DNA from: Bacteroidetes bacterium RIFCSPLOWO2_12_FULL_37_12
GTDB lineage: Bacteria; Bacteroidota; Bacteroidia; 2-12-FULL-37-12
Direction of reading: 5' to 3'
Assembly: GCA_001769655.1 (NCBI GenBank)
Contig: MEPC01000017.1
Coordinates: 26,157-90,156 of the forward strand
Length of the DNA stretch: 64,000 bases
Positions 8,542 through 16,089 of the stretch are shown here, in pieces; position 1 is the first letter of the stretch; every line of letters starts with the position of its first letter. Both the position numbers and the translations under genes were made by a program. The notes under the pieces are model-generated. The model worked only from the letters and a program-made list of their open reading frames with translations, did not search any database and was not told the origin of the DNA.

Positions 8542-9855
8542 CTATTCCTCCGCCGAACTTTGCATTATAACAGGAAAACTTTTTGTTGCTTTCGCTCCCA
8601 ACTCCTTTATTTTCTCGGCAGTTTTTAACATATTCCCTTTTCCGGTGTAGAGTTTTTTATAACCCTCCTGAAAAATATCCTGTGCCCGGATAAGCTCCTC
8701 TCCTACTTTTGTAAAGTCATCAGTGACACTTACCAATTTATCATACATTTCTCCACTTAAACGGGCAATCTCAAGCGTGTTTTTATTTTGATTCTCCTGC
8801 TTCCAGATATAGGCAATCGTTCTCAACGTAGCTAATAAAGTAGAAGGATATACCAACACAATGTTTTTTTCAAATGCTTCGTTATAGATAGCATGATCGG
8901 TTAGAATGGCGGCTGGTTCCACCGGAATAAATAGAAATACAAAATCGGGCGAATTGATCTGATACAAGGTTTGATAATTCTTTTGACTCAACTCTTTAAT
9001 ATGTTTCCTGAGCGCATTAAAATGTTCTTTCAAATAACCATCCTTTTCAATTTCATTTTCTGCATTAAAATATTTTTCATACGCAATCAGTGACACTTTA
9101 GAATCAATAATATAATGTTTATTCTCGGGAAGTGAAATAACAACATCCGGTTGGTACCGGCTCCCATCTTGTCCTGTAAATTGGCTTTGAATTTTGAAAT
9201 GTACATCCCTCTTAAGCCCTGATATTTCCAATATTTTCTCAAGAATGACTTCTCCCCAATTCCCACGTGTTTTGGCTTCTCCTTTTAAAGCACGGGTTAA
9301 ATTGGATGTCTCCTTTGAAATTACGTTCTGTGCTTCCCCCAGTTTGCGGATTTCAGTTTCAAGCGAAGTTCGTTGTTTGGATTCCCTGTCATAACTCTCA
9401 CTCAATTTACTTTGAAAGTCCTTTATTTTTTCGTTGAGGGTTTGAAAGGTCTGGTCAAGATTTAATTTGTTAATCTGAGTAAATTTTTCTGACTTCTCCT
9501 CCAACATCCGATTTGTGATGAGTGAGATTTCATTCAGCATTATTTTTTTCTTTTCATCTAATTCGGCTTTTTGTTGTTCAAGTTTTTCTTTTAGAAATTT
9601 GTTTTCCGAGAGCGAAGTTGTCAAAGATTGTCCGGTATCAATACGCCGGTTCCGTTCTTTTTCTAATTCCGTTTGAAGTTCTTTAATTTGCTTGATGTAT
9701 TCCTCAATTTTCGCAAGTGTCACTGCGTAATCCCGCGACAGGTTATCCTGTTTTTCTTTCGCGTTGGAAATTTCCTTAGATGCAATAAATCGGGAGATTA
9801 GGAAGCCGGTAATTAAGCCGGTGGCTGTAGCGATTAATAGGGGGAAGATTTCCAT
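8542..9855 (-). CDS. rmuC: DNA recombination protein RmuC homologue
   Basis: RmuC homologues are membrane-anchored, nuclease-like proteins thought to limit recombination at inverted repeats. This 437-residue copy has an N-terminal membrane helix (IFPLLIATATGLITGFLISRF), about 150 residues of coiled coil rich in Lys/Glu, and the RmuC domain (GNWGEVILEKILEISGL; YQPDVVISLPENKHYIIDSKVSL; FLFIPVEPA). The ORF track starts at a TTG at 9867, but that codon lies inside a good -7 promoter box (9865-9872), so I use the ATG at 9855. That leaves almost no leader. The gene carries three copies of the AGTGWCACT motif, the highest density in the window together with xdhA. Confidence 0.9.
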   Translation of the reverse strand: MEIFPLLIATATGLITGFLISRFIASKEISNAKEKQDNLSRDYAVTLAKIEEYIKQIKELQTELEKERNRRIDTGQSLTTSLSENKFLKEKLEQQKAELDEKKKIMLNEISLITNRMLEEKSEKFTQINKLNLDQTFQTLNEKIKDFQSKLSESYDRESKQRTSLETEIRKLGEAQNVISKETSNLTRALKGEAKTRGNWGEVILEKILEISGLKRDVHFKIQSQFTGQDGSRYQPDVVISLPENKHYIIDSKVSLIAYEKYFNAENEIEKDGYLKEHFNALRKHIKELSQKNYQTLYQINSPDFVFLFIPVEPAAILTDHAIYNEAFEKNIVLVYPSTLLATLRTIAYIWKQENQNKNTLEIARLSGEMYDKLVSVTDDFTKVGEELIRAQDIFQEGYKKLYTGKGNMLKTAEKIKELGAKATKSFPVIMQSSAEE

Positions 9856-9864
9856 GGTTTTGAA

Positions 9865-9872
9865 CAAAGGTA
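9865..9872 (-). promoter_or_regulatory. -7 box TACCTTTG of rmuC
   Basis: On the minus strand the box reads TACCTTTG and ends 10 bases before the ATG at 9855. The mRNA would have an extremely short leader, and this rules out the upstream TTG start. Confidence 0.5.
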
Positions 9873-9892
9873 AGTAATATTTTATATAGAAA

Positions 9893-9982
9893 TGGTTAGA
9901 TGGTTAGATAGTTAGATGGTTGACTGAAAACAATTAAGCATATACCTCTATACCCCTATACCCTATACCCTATACCCCTATA
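9893..9982. repeat. GGTTAGAT array next to CCCTATA array
   Basis: Two different short-unit arrays stand side by side between the cytochrome gene end and rmuC. At about 9894-9921 there are GGTTAGAT octamers, and at about 9940-9978 there are CCCTATA/CCTATAC heptamers. Both unit types recur elsewhere in the window. Confidence 0.7.
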
Positions 9983-9986
9983 TCCT

Positions 9987-12900
9987 CTAATTCCTGTGAT
10001 ATTTCATCTCTCTCCTCAAGGTATAGAGATAATCCCTCACAGCTTCACCCTGGTAGCGGGCTTCTTCCTCTACTGTCATTCCGGAGTTGGGAATCGGGAA
10101 ATCCACTTTCACATATCCATTGCCCCAGTTAGGTAACATTTTTGTGCTTTTCAGGAATCCCTGCGGATCGCCCAACCATTTGTGAGTCCAATCGGGTTTT
10201 AATTTTTCGTGCACGTCCCGAAGATCAGGGGCGTATTTAGAAAGGAAGATATCTTTGGGCTCCCCTCCTACTGCGTGACATTTCTGGCAATCAAACTTTG
10301 CTACAAGATCCTTTCCGAGCGCAATTTTATCCGGGGTTGTTTTAGGTGGAGAATTATCTTTCAACTGTAAGGATTTTCCTTCGGTAGAATGAAAATAATT
10401 CAGCACCACATTCATTTCTTCTTCCTTAAAATCAAACGAAGGCATGCGAATTAAAAAGTTAGGTCTAATCCCATACTCATTTCCCAGAGTAGGATCTTTC
10501 AAAAATTTTAGTAACCAGTTTTCCTGATACCGGCTTCCGGGAGTAGCTAAAATGGGAGGAGCATACGCAATATCATTTCCAAATTCAAAGGGATCCAATC
10601 CGATCAAAAGTTCCTGGTTAATCTGGTCCCGAATATGACCGCTTTTATAGTTTTCAATCTGGTGACATCCCACGCAATTATTATCTCTGAAAAACACTTG
10701 TCCCATATCTCTGGCTTTAACTACCGGAGAAGGCGATGGCTGATAAGGATCTGCAATTTTTCTCTTAGTCCACCCTTTCAATGCCACCGCAATTGCCTCT
10801 ATTTCCGTTTCATTCAATCCAAAATTAGGCATGGCAAGTGTAATCCTGTCTGTTTGATATTGACGTGGGTCTCGAACTTTTCCTTTTATCCAACCTTCCC
10901 AAGTATGGTTATGATGTTTAGGATTGGTGGATACCGAATTACCGAAATCAAGATTGTGAACATTTTTATCGGCAATCTCGATAAGAGAAACCGAAACATT
11001 CGAGAATTGATTATGTTCTTTCAAGTCGTGGCAACCATAGCAACCCTTCTGTTCTATTAATTTTGAACCGAGAGCAATCATTTTCTGGTCATCTAGTTTA
11101 AAAGCATCGAAACCAGTTAAGGTGGACTCCTCATTTTTTTCTTTAAGTGTCACCAGAAACGCTGTGATATCTGCCGCTTCCTGCGAGGTAAGGCGTAAAT
11201 CAGGCATTCTTGTTTCGGGGTGATATTTTTTTGGATTCAAAATCCAATCGTAAATCCAATCGGCTTTTGCTTTGGAACCCACTTTATTAAGATTGGGAGC
11301 AAAGCCGGAGCCTTCCTTCAAAAAGGGAGTAGGGGAAAGTTTCGACCATTGTATATCGCCTATTGAGTGGCAAGAAGTACAACCAACGTGCATGGCTAGT
11401 TGTGAGCCCCTTTCAGCATCTCCGTTGCCTGGATATGTTTCGGGTTGATACGTTGAAGATTTACTGAGATTTGCCAAATAAGCCGTTATAGCCATCGCAT
11501 CCTTGTCGGACAGATAAAAATTGGGCATTCGTGAGAATGAATAATAGTTTTTGGGATTCTTTATCCAACGATAAATAAATTGCGGGTTGGTTTTCGCCAT
11601 TAAACCATTAAGATTAGGTCCGACCTTTCTCAATTTATAATATTTATCTAACGGTGTTTGGTGACACCCCCAGCATCCCAAGTCCATAACCAATTTACGA
11701 CCGAGAGAAACCGTTTCTCCCATAGAGAGATTTACAGAAGTAGGATGACAGGATTGACAGGATGATTCTACATACTTTTCCCTCATTAATGGTTTTTCCC
11801 AATAATGGTCGTATCCGGGTTCATGCGGGCGAGAATGTGCTTCCCCAATATCAATGGCTATTCCCTGCCCCTGATGACAGGAGATACAACCTATTTTATC
11901 AACATTATGTACTTTAAGAATTTCAGGAGAGTGATATTGCAATGGATCCGTTCTGATTTCAAGGAGGTCCGTTTGAGTTGCTGTTAAAGGATCCGGCGCA
12001 GGAATTCTTACCGTTCCAGAATGTTTTTGGGCTACTTCTTCCAGAATTTTTGTCCGTTCTTCTGCAGGTAATGCATAAAATTCTTCTACGGTCAGAGGTG
12101 CCTCGTATTTCCAATGCATGTGGGCAAATTCTTTGTAAGTAATTTTTTTATAGAATGAAGGAATTTTGTATATTTTCTGAAGAGAATCAGCAAAACCTTT
12201 AAACTTGAACATATTTTCCGACTTATCATCAAACAAACTATCATTCCATGCAAGGTGGCAAGATTGGCAACGGTCAATATTCATTTCAAGATCAAAAAAG
12301 TTATTGGTAGAGTAGTCCTTCATGACTACCTGATTGATTCTTGATTTTACCTCAGAATACATGGTAGAATCATTATTGAGTTGAATAAGATCGGCATTTA
12401 ATTTTTCTATATTATCATGTAAATCATTAATGTTTTTTTCAAACTCCGCTATTTTAGATTTTTGTTCATCCCTGAGAGTTCTTATTTTTTCAATTTTTAA
12501 TCCTATGGTATAAATTGAGTCGGCATACAAATCAATGTCAGCTTTCATCTTTTTAATCACCTTAAAATCATTTTTCTTTAGCGCATCGGTATAGAAAAAG
12601 TACGCCTGCGCATCTTTTGCTTTCATATCTGATAACTTCACTGATTCATCCCTTAGCTGATTAAAATAAAGAATATACGAATTTTTGGCGCTTAGATAAC
12701 CGCTGAGTTTTGATACAGAATCGGAAACAATTCTTAAACGGATTTTCATGGCTGTGATTTGTCCGACTAAATTATTTCCGTTTTCATCCTTTGTATAAAG
12801 TAATTGGTCTTTTTTGAGACGGGTCATATTCAACCCTATTTGTTTATATTCGTTAATCCATTCCCTCCATTCTCTTCTGGGCAGGTCTTTCAGATAATTG

Positions 12901-13085
12901 ACACTTGAAAATTCATCGTAGGCGGCCCAGATGGTGCTTAGAAATAGTAATAGTGAAAAGAAAAGATAAACGGAAGTATAAGAACGCAATTCAACCGGGT
13001 CTTTCGTGAGCCGTTTTATGCGTTTCCATTTCATTTCTTCACGGAAAAGTTTTAGGTCTTGTTGAAATTGGGAAAGTAAGCTCAT
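9987..13085 (-). CDS. Membrane-anchored multiheme c-type cytochrome (8 CXXCH)
   Basis: This 1032-residue protein has a short cytoplasmic start, one membrane helix (SVYLFFSLLLFLSTIWAAY, about 38-56) and a long coiled coil (about 80-260). It then carries eight CXXCH heme-attachment motifs: CQSCH, CISCH, CQSCH, CWGCH, CTSCH, CYGCH, CVGCH and CQKCH. Several domains repeat the cytochrome c pattern GPNLNGL / WIYDWILNPK / TRMPDLRLT. The heme part faces the periplasm and probably transfers electrons. The MDRCQSCH form of the first site resembles cytochromes attached to alternative quinol-oxidising complexes, but no oxidase, reductase or quinol-oxidising genes lie nearby, so its partner is unknown. 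Its promoter region holds two TGAT...ATCA dyads of the CRP/FNR type. The exact complex remains unidentified. Confidence 0.85.
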   Translation of the reverse strand: MSLLSQFQQDLKLFREEMKWKRIKRLTKDPVELRSYTSVYLFFSLLLFLSTIWAAYDEFSSVNYLKDLPRREWREWINEYKQIGLNMTRLKKDQLLYTKDENGNNLVGQITAMKIRLRIVSDSVSKLSGYLSAKNSYILYFNQLRDESVKLSDMKAKDAQAYFFYTDALKKNDFKVIKKMKADIDLYADSIYTIGLKIEKIRTLRDEQKSKIAEFEKNINDLHDNIEKLNADLIQLNNDSTMYSEVKSRINQVVMKDYSTNNFFDLEMNIDRCQSCHLAWNDSLFDDKSENMFKFKGFADSLQKIYKIPSFYKKITYKEFAHMHWKYEAPLTVEEFYALPAEERTKILEEVAQKHSGTVRIPAPDPLTATQTDLLEIRTDPLQYHSPEILKVHNVDKIGCISCHQGQGIAIDIGEAHSRPHEPGYDHYWEKPLMREKYVESSCQSCHPTSVNLSMGETVSLGRKLVMDLGCWGCHQTPLDKYYKLRKVGPNLNGLMAKTNPQFIYRWIKNPKNYYSFSRMPNFYLSDKDAMAITAYLANLSKSSTYQPETYPGNGDAERGSQLAMHVGCTSCHSIGDIQWSKLSPTPFLKEGSGFAPNLNKVGSKAKADWIYDWILNPKKYHPETRMPDLRLTSQEAADITAFLVTLKEKNEESTLTGFDAFKLDDQKMIALGSKLIEQKGCYGCHDLKEHNQFSNVSVSLIEIADKNVHNLDFGNSVSTNPKHHNHTWEGWIKGKVRDPRQYQTDRITLAMPNFGLNETEIEAIAVALKGWTKRKIADPYQPSPSPVVKARDMGQVFFRDNNCVGCHQIENYKSGHIRDQINQELLIGLDPFEFGNDIAYAPPILATPGSRYQENWLLKFLKDPTLGNEYGIRPNFLIRMPSFDFKEEEMNVVLNYFHSTEGKSLQLKDNSPPKTTPDKIALGKDLVAKFDCQKCHAVGGEPKDIFLSKYAPDLRDVHEKLKPDWTHKWLGDPQGFLKSTKMLPNWGNGYVKVDFPIPNSGMTVEEEARYQGEAVRDYLYTLRREMKYHRN

Positions 13086-13133
13086 GGTGAGTTACAGGTT
13101 TTTTAGCTTGAAAAATAAAGAATTTAAGTGGAC

Positions 13134-13178
13134 TGATATTTCATATCAAATATTAATCTTTGTCATGATTTATATCAT
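13134..13178. promoter_or_regulatory. Two CRP/FNR-like dyads upstream of the cytochrome gene
   Basis: TGATATTTCATATCA (13134-13148) and ATGATTTATATCAT (13165-13178) are exact dyads upstream of the cytochrome start. The second closely resembles the FNR/DNR half-site arrangement TTGAT-N4-ATCAA. This suggests oxygen- or nitrogen-oxide-responsive control, which is an inference. Confidence 0.45.
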
Positions 13179-13197
13179 ACCCATTGAAATTAAAGTG

Positions 13198-13205
13198 CAA
13201 ATGTA
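13198..13205 (-). promoter_or_regulatory. -7 box TACATTTG, cytochrome gene
   Basis: TACATTTG on the minus strand lies 113 bp before the cytochrome start codon. If used, the two dyads would lie just downstream of the transcription start. No good -33 element is visible. Confidence 0.35.
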
Positions 13206-13245
13206 ATATTTTATAGATAAAAAGGAAAGAGTTGGGGAAAAAAAA

Positions 13246-13327
13246 GGTATAGGGTATAGAGGTATAGAGGTGAAGGGTATAAGGTATAAAGGTACAGCCC
13301 CTATACCTTATACCTTATACCCCTTTC
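13246..13327. repeat. GGTATAG array with complementary arm (long hairpin)
   Basis: A left arm of GGTATAG/GGTATAA heptamers (13246-13294) is followed, after a short loop, by CCTATACCTTATACC units (13299-13323). The inner segments pair over about 20 bp. It lies directly after the first tonB stop codon and before the cytochrome promoter, so it could end tonB transcripts. Confidence 0.7.
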
Positions 13328-13332
13328 CTTCA

Positions 13333-14007
13333 TCACCCCAAAGTAAACTTAATCGGTAAGCTCATTCGTACTTTTACGGGTTTGCCTCGTTGCTTTCCGG
13401 GGTTCCATTTCATTAGTTTTACCACTCTGACGGCTTCTTCATCACAGCCACCACCAATCCCTTTCAAAACTTCTACATTATCAATGGATCCTTTTTCGTT
13501 GACCACAAATTGCACAAACACACGACCATCAATGCCGGCTTGTTTAGCCATTTCAGGGTAGCGGATATTGTCCTGGAGAAATTTTGCAATACCTGCCTGA
13601 CCACCTGGAAATGACTGGGGTTCTTCGACCACTAAAAAGATTTCTGAAACCACTTCTTCTGCCGGTGCTTCTTCTTTGATTTCCTGCGGAACTATCTGGG
13701 TTTCCTCCGTGATTTCTGCATCAAAACTAACTTTTGTTTCCTGAATAATTTCATCGTTGGCTACTTCTACAATTTGTGTTTGCTGTACCTGAGGAGGCGG
13801 AGGAGGGGGAACGTCCTGTTTGGTTTGAGGAATTTCGAGGGTTTCTTCAAATTGTGCATCAAGAACACCCAGATTAGCAACTGTATCGGAGTTTGATTCC
13901 CATTGAAAAGCCATAATGACAAGAGCAAGAACAACTACATAAGAAAACGCAAGGAAAAAAGCCCTTTTCTTATTGAGGTCAGCGGATTCTGTTTTTTTTA
14001 GTTCCAT
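13333..14007 (-). CDS. tonB: TonB energy-transducing protein
   Basis: This 224-residue protein has an N-terminal membrane helix (AFFLAFSYVVVLALVIMAF, about 16-34), a proline-rich periplasm-spanning stretch (DVPPPPPPQVQQ), an acidic linker and a TonB C-terminal domain (FLQDNIRYPEMAKQAGIDG; GSIDNVEVLKGIGGGCDEEA). TonB passes proton-motive energy from ExbB/ExbD to outer-membrane TonB-dependent receptors. No exbBD or receptor gene is next to it. It lies 130 bp downstream of a second, closely similar tonB on the same strand, indicating a tandem duplication. Confidence 0.9.
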   Translation of the reverse strand: MELKKTESADLNKKRAFFLAFSYVVVLALVIMAFQWESNSDTVANLGVLDAQFEETLEIPQTKQDVPPPPPPQVQQTQIVEVANDEIIQETKVSFDAEITEETQIVPQEIKEEAPAEEVVSEIFLVVEEPQSFPGGQAGIAKFLQDNIRYPEMAKQAGIDGRVFVQFVVNEKGSIDNVEVLKGIGGGCDEEAVRVVKLMKWNPGKQRGKPVKVRMSLPIKFTLG

Positions 14008-14137
14008 GGTTTTTAAAGGTTTTGGTTCAGGTTGAAGTTGAAGTTAGTTAGTCAAGTTTGGTTAGGAAATGATTAGTTGTATAGGATGGTTTAATAAAAT
14101 TGTAAGAATAATATTCTAAATCTCTATCTCTTTTAAA

Positions 14138-14824
14138 TCAGAAATTCCTTAAACTAAATCTAACTGGCATGCTCCTGGGTACTTTGACAGGTATGCCACG
14201 TTGTTTTCCAGGACTCCATTTCATTAATTTTACCGCCCTAACTGCTTCTTCATCACAACCACTCCCGATCCCTTTTAATACTTTCACACTATCAATATTT
14301 CCTTTTTCATTAATAATAAATTGAACATATACAAGTCCTTCTGTACCAATTTGTGTTGCGATTTCAGGATAATGAATATTCTCCTGAAGAAATTTATTAA
14401 TGCCTGCATTACCACCAGGAAATGATGGTGCTACTTCAGGTACATATACAAAAGGGGGTTCTGAAACTTTTTCATCAGGGGGTTCAACAGCGAGCACCGG
14501 TAAAGCTGGAATCTCGGTTTCATCTGTGATTTCCGAAGTAAAATCAATCTTCGGATTTTCTATAATTACATCGTCAGGCACTTCTTTAATTTTCGGTTGT
14601 TTTGGTTGTGGAGTAGGTGGGGGTGGAAGCTCCTGTTTTGTTTGTGGAATAATAATGGTTTCTTCAAATACAGGATCAACTATTCCATAATTGGCTTCCT
14701 TACCAAGATTTGACTCCCACTGGAATGCCATAATGACAAGAGTAAGAACAACCACAAAAGAAAATAGAAGGAAAAAAAATCTTTTCTTATTGAGGTCAGC
14801 GGATTTGTTTTTTTTGAGTTCCAT
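14138..14824 (-). CDS. tonB: TonB energy-transducing protein, tandem paralogue
   Basis: This 228-residue paralogue of the downstream tonB shares the start MELKK.K(S)ADLNKKR, a membrane helix, the spacer ELPPPPTPQPKQP and a C-terminal TonB domain (FLQENIHYPEIATQIGTEG; GCDEEAVRAVKLMKWSPGKQ). The track start at 14899 adds 25 residues that are read from the promoter; a well-formed promoter at 14869-14899 shows that the ATG at 14824 is the start. The linker differs in length and composition from the first copy, so the two may serve different receptors. Confidence 0.9.
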   Translation of the reverse strand: MELKKNKSADLNKKRFFFLLFSFVVVLTLVIMAFQWESNLGKEANYGIVDPVFEETIIIPQTKQELPPPPTPQPKQPKIKEVPDDVIIENPKIDFTSEITDETEIPALPVLAVEPPDEKVSEPPFVYVPEVAPSFPGGNAGINKFLQENIHYPEIATQIGTEGLVYVQFIINEKGNIDSVKVLKGIGSGCDEEAVRAVKLMKWSPGKQRGIPVKVPRSMPVRFSLRNF

Positions 14825-14868
14825 GGTTTCTGGAGATTTAGTTTGTTCTTTATTACATTCAATCCCCA

Positions 14869-14899
14869 CAAATATACTAAAACTTTTGTGAATTTGCAA
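14869..14899 (-). promoter_or_regulatory. Promoter of upstream tonB (TTG-N20-TATATTTG)
   Basis: On the minus strand TTG (14897-14899) and TATATTTG (14869-14876) are 20 bp apart, close to the Bacteroidota -33/-7 consensus. It is one of the best promoters in the window and lies 45 bp before the ATG at 14824. Confidence 0.6.
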
Positions 14900-14913
14900 G
14901 CAACATTAAAAAT

Positions 14914-15294
14914 TTAATGCGCCACAATTTCCTCATACTGCGAAGAAGACAATAAGGCATCTATTTCCGTTGGATTGTCAATGGAAATTTTGATAATCCA
15001 TCCCTTTCCGTAGCAATCCTTATTTACCAAATCGGGATTGGTGGATAGTTCTTCATTTTTTTCAAGTACCTTTCCTGTTACAGGAGAAAAAAGGTCAGAA
15101 ACGGTTTTCACTGCTTCAACCGTTCCAAAAATTTCATCTTGCTTTATATTTTTACCGACCGATTCAATTTCAATAAAAACGATGTCGCCGAGTTCACTTT
15201 GTGCAAAGTTGGTGATTCCTACGGTTCCGATATTGCCTTCGATAAGGAGCCATTCATGGTTTTTGGTGTATTTGAGTGAGGAGGGGTATGACAT
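14914..15294 (-). CDS. gcvH: Glycine cleavage system H protein
   Basis: GcvH carries the methylamine intermediate between the P, T and L proteins of the glycine cleavage system on a lipoyl arm. This 126-residue protein has the expected length, the start YPSSLKYTKNHEWL, and the lipoyl site GTVEAVKTVSD with the modified lysine at residue 63. The other glycine cleavage genes are not nearby; in Bacteroidota gcvH commonly lies apart from them and next to sprA, as here. A -7 box TACTTTTG (15379-15386) lies upstream, and a GGTTAAAT array occupies the leader. Confidence 0.95.
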   Translation of the reverse strand: MSYPSSLKYTKNHEWLLIEGNIGTVGITNFAQSELGDIVFIEIESVGKNIKQDEIFGTVEAVKTVSDLFSPVTGKVLEKNEELSTNPDLVNKDCYGKGWIIKISIDNPTEIDALLSSSQYEEIVAH

Positions 15295-15312
15295 GGGAGT
15301 TAAAAAAAAGTT

Positions 15313-15386
15313 TTATGGTTATGTGGTTGGATGGTTAAATGGTTAAATGGTTATAAGGATGAACTATGGAATTTCATGCAAAAGTA
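15313..15386 (-). promoter_or_regulatory. gcvH upstream region: -7 box TACTTTTG and GGTTAAAT array
   Basis: TACTTTTG on the minus strand at 15379-15386 is a plausible gcvH -7 element. Between it and the start codon lies an octamer array (GGTTATGT GGTTGGAT GGTTAAAT GGTTAAAT) of the same family as those at 9894, 36549 and 56607, here apparently inside the transcribed leader. Confidence 0.45.
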
Positions 15387-15647
15387 TAAATTTTAATGGA
15401 TATAATTTTAATAGGGAAATTATAGGGTTAATTTATTATTGAAATGCTGAGAAACTTCAGGCAGTCGCGTTAAGGACAAAATATCGGTAGAAAGAAAATT
15501 CAATGTTTTTCTATTGAAGTGCCCCTTCCTTCGTCAGGGTAAACTCCGGCACAAATCATATTGTAACAACGGACTTCAGTCCGTTGTGGAAACGCTAACT
15601 TCAAACAATTGAGTGCCGTAGGCAGGAATCATAAAGAAAAAAAAATT

Positions 15648-15790
15648 ATGCCAAACACGTATTATCAGGTATATATACAAGGTGTCTTCGGGGTAATATA
15701 TCGCGAAGCAGTTGTTGAAAAAACCTGGTATTTTTGAAAAAGTTTGGAGTATCGTATGACGACAGATACCTTTTTGAGGATCTGATATGA
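15648..15790 (+). pseudogene. IS200-like (Y1) transposase remnant, internally deleted
   Basis: From the ATG at 15648 the translation MPNTYYQVYIQGVFGVIYRE matches the start of IS200-like Y1 transposases (family form MPNTYxQIYIQIVFAVKxR). It stops at 15735. In another frame the segment FLKKFGVSYDDRYLFEDLI ends at 15788-15790 and matches the family C-terminus. About 100 middle residues, including the HUH and catalytic Tyr regions, are missing, so the gene is dead. It was too short for the ORF track; the minus-strand ORF listed there is a shadow. Confidence 0.75.
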
Positions 15791-15854
15791 ATCGTGCCTA
15801 CGGCACTTTTTACTATAAACCGTACGCACTTGAAGAATGGGCTAAAGTCCATCC

Positions 15855-15995
15855 TTACAAAATAAAATCGTACCGGAGTTTACCCTAACGGAGGAAGGGG
15901 TACTTTTAAACCCTTAGTGTATTATACTGAAATTACAAAATAAAATCGTTCCGGAGTTTACCCTGACGGAGGAAGGGGCACTTTTAAACCCTTAG
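15855..15995. repeat. 63-bp direct repeat, two copies at 78-bp spacing
   Basis: 15855-15917 and 15933-15995 are near-identical copies beginning TTACAAAATAAAATCG and ending CTTTTAAACCCTTAG. Each contains the CCGGAGTTTACCCT...GGAAGGGG block, whose inverted copy lies at 15517-15549. A duplication of one end of the mobile element is the simplest reading. Confidence 0.8.
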
Positions 15996-16089
15996 GGGAA
16001 CTTTCTACCGGTGATTTAGAATAAAAATTGGTTGAAACATTTTTATCAGCACATCAAAATAAGAATTAGCCAAATTAAAGCATGTATCA

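Larger units (their letters stand above)
15485..16010. mobile_element. Decayed IS200/IS605-type element with nested inverted repeats
   Basis: This 526-bp region between gcvH and sprA has three nested inverted-repeat pairs. The outer pair is CGGTAGAAAG (15485-15494) with its exact complement at 16001-16010. The middle pair is a 33-bp arm (15517-15549) with one mismatch to 15951-15983. The inner pair is GTGCCGTAGGCA (15613-15624) with its complement at 15795-15806, the right copy also forming the hairpin GTGCC-TAC-GGCAC. Inside the inner pair is a transposase remnant (15648-15790). Other small palindromes include AACGGACTTCAGTCCGTT and ATGGGCTAAAGTCCAT. IS200/IS605 and REP-associated elements are bordered by such subterminal hairpins rather than long terminal repeats. 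Confidence 0.65.

Noticed and set aside
15646-15852. 68-residue minus-strand ORF in the ORF track
   Set aside because: It lies across the transposase remnant on the opposite strand and has no recognisable protein features.
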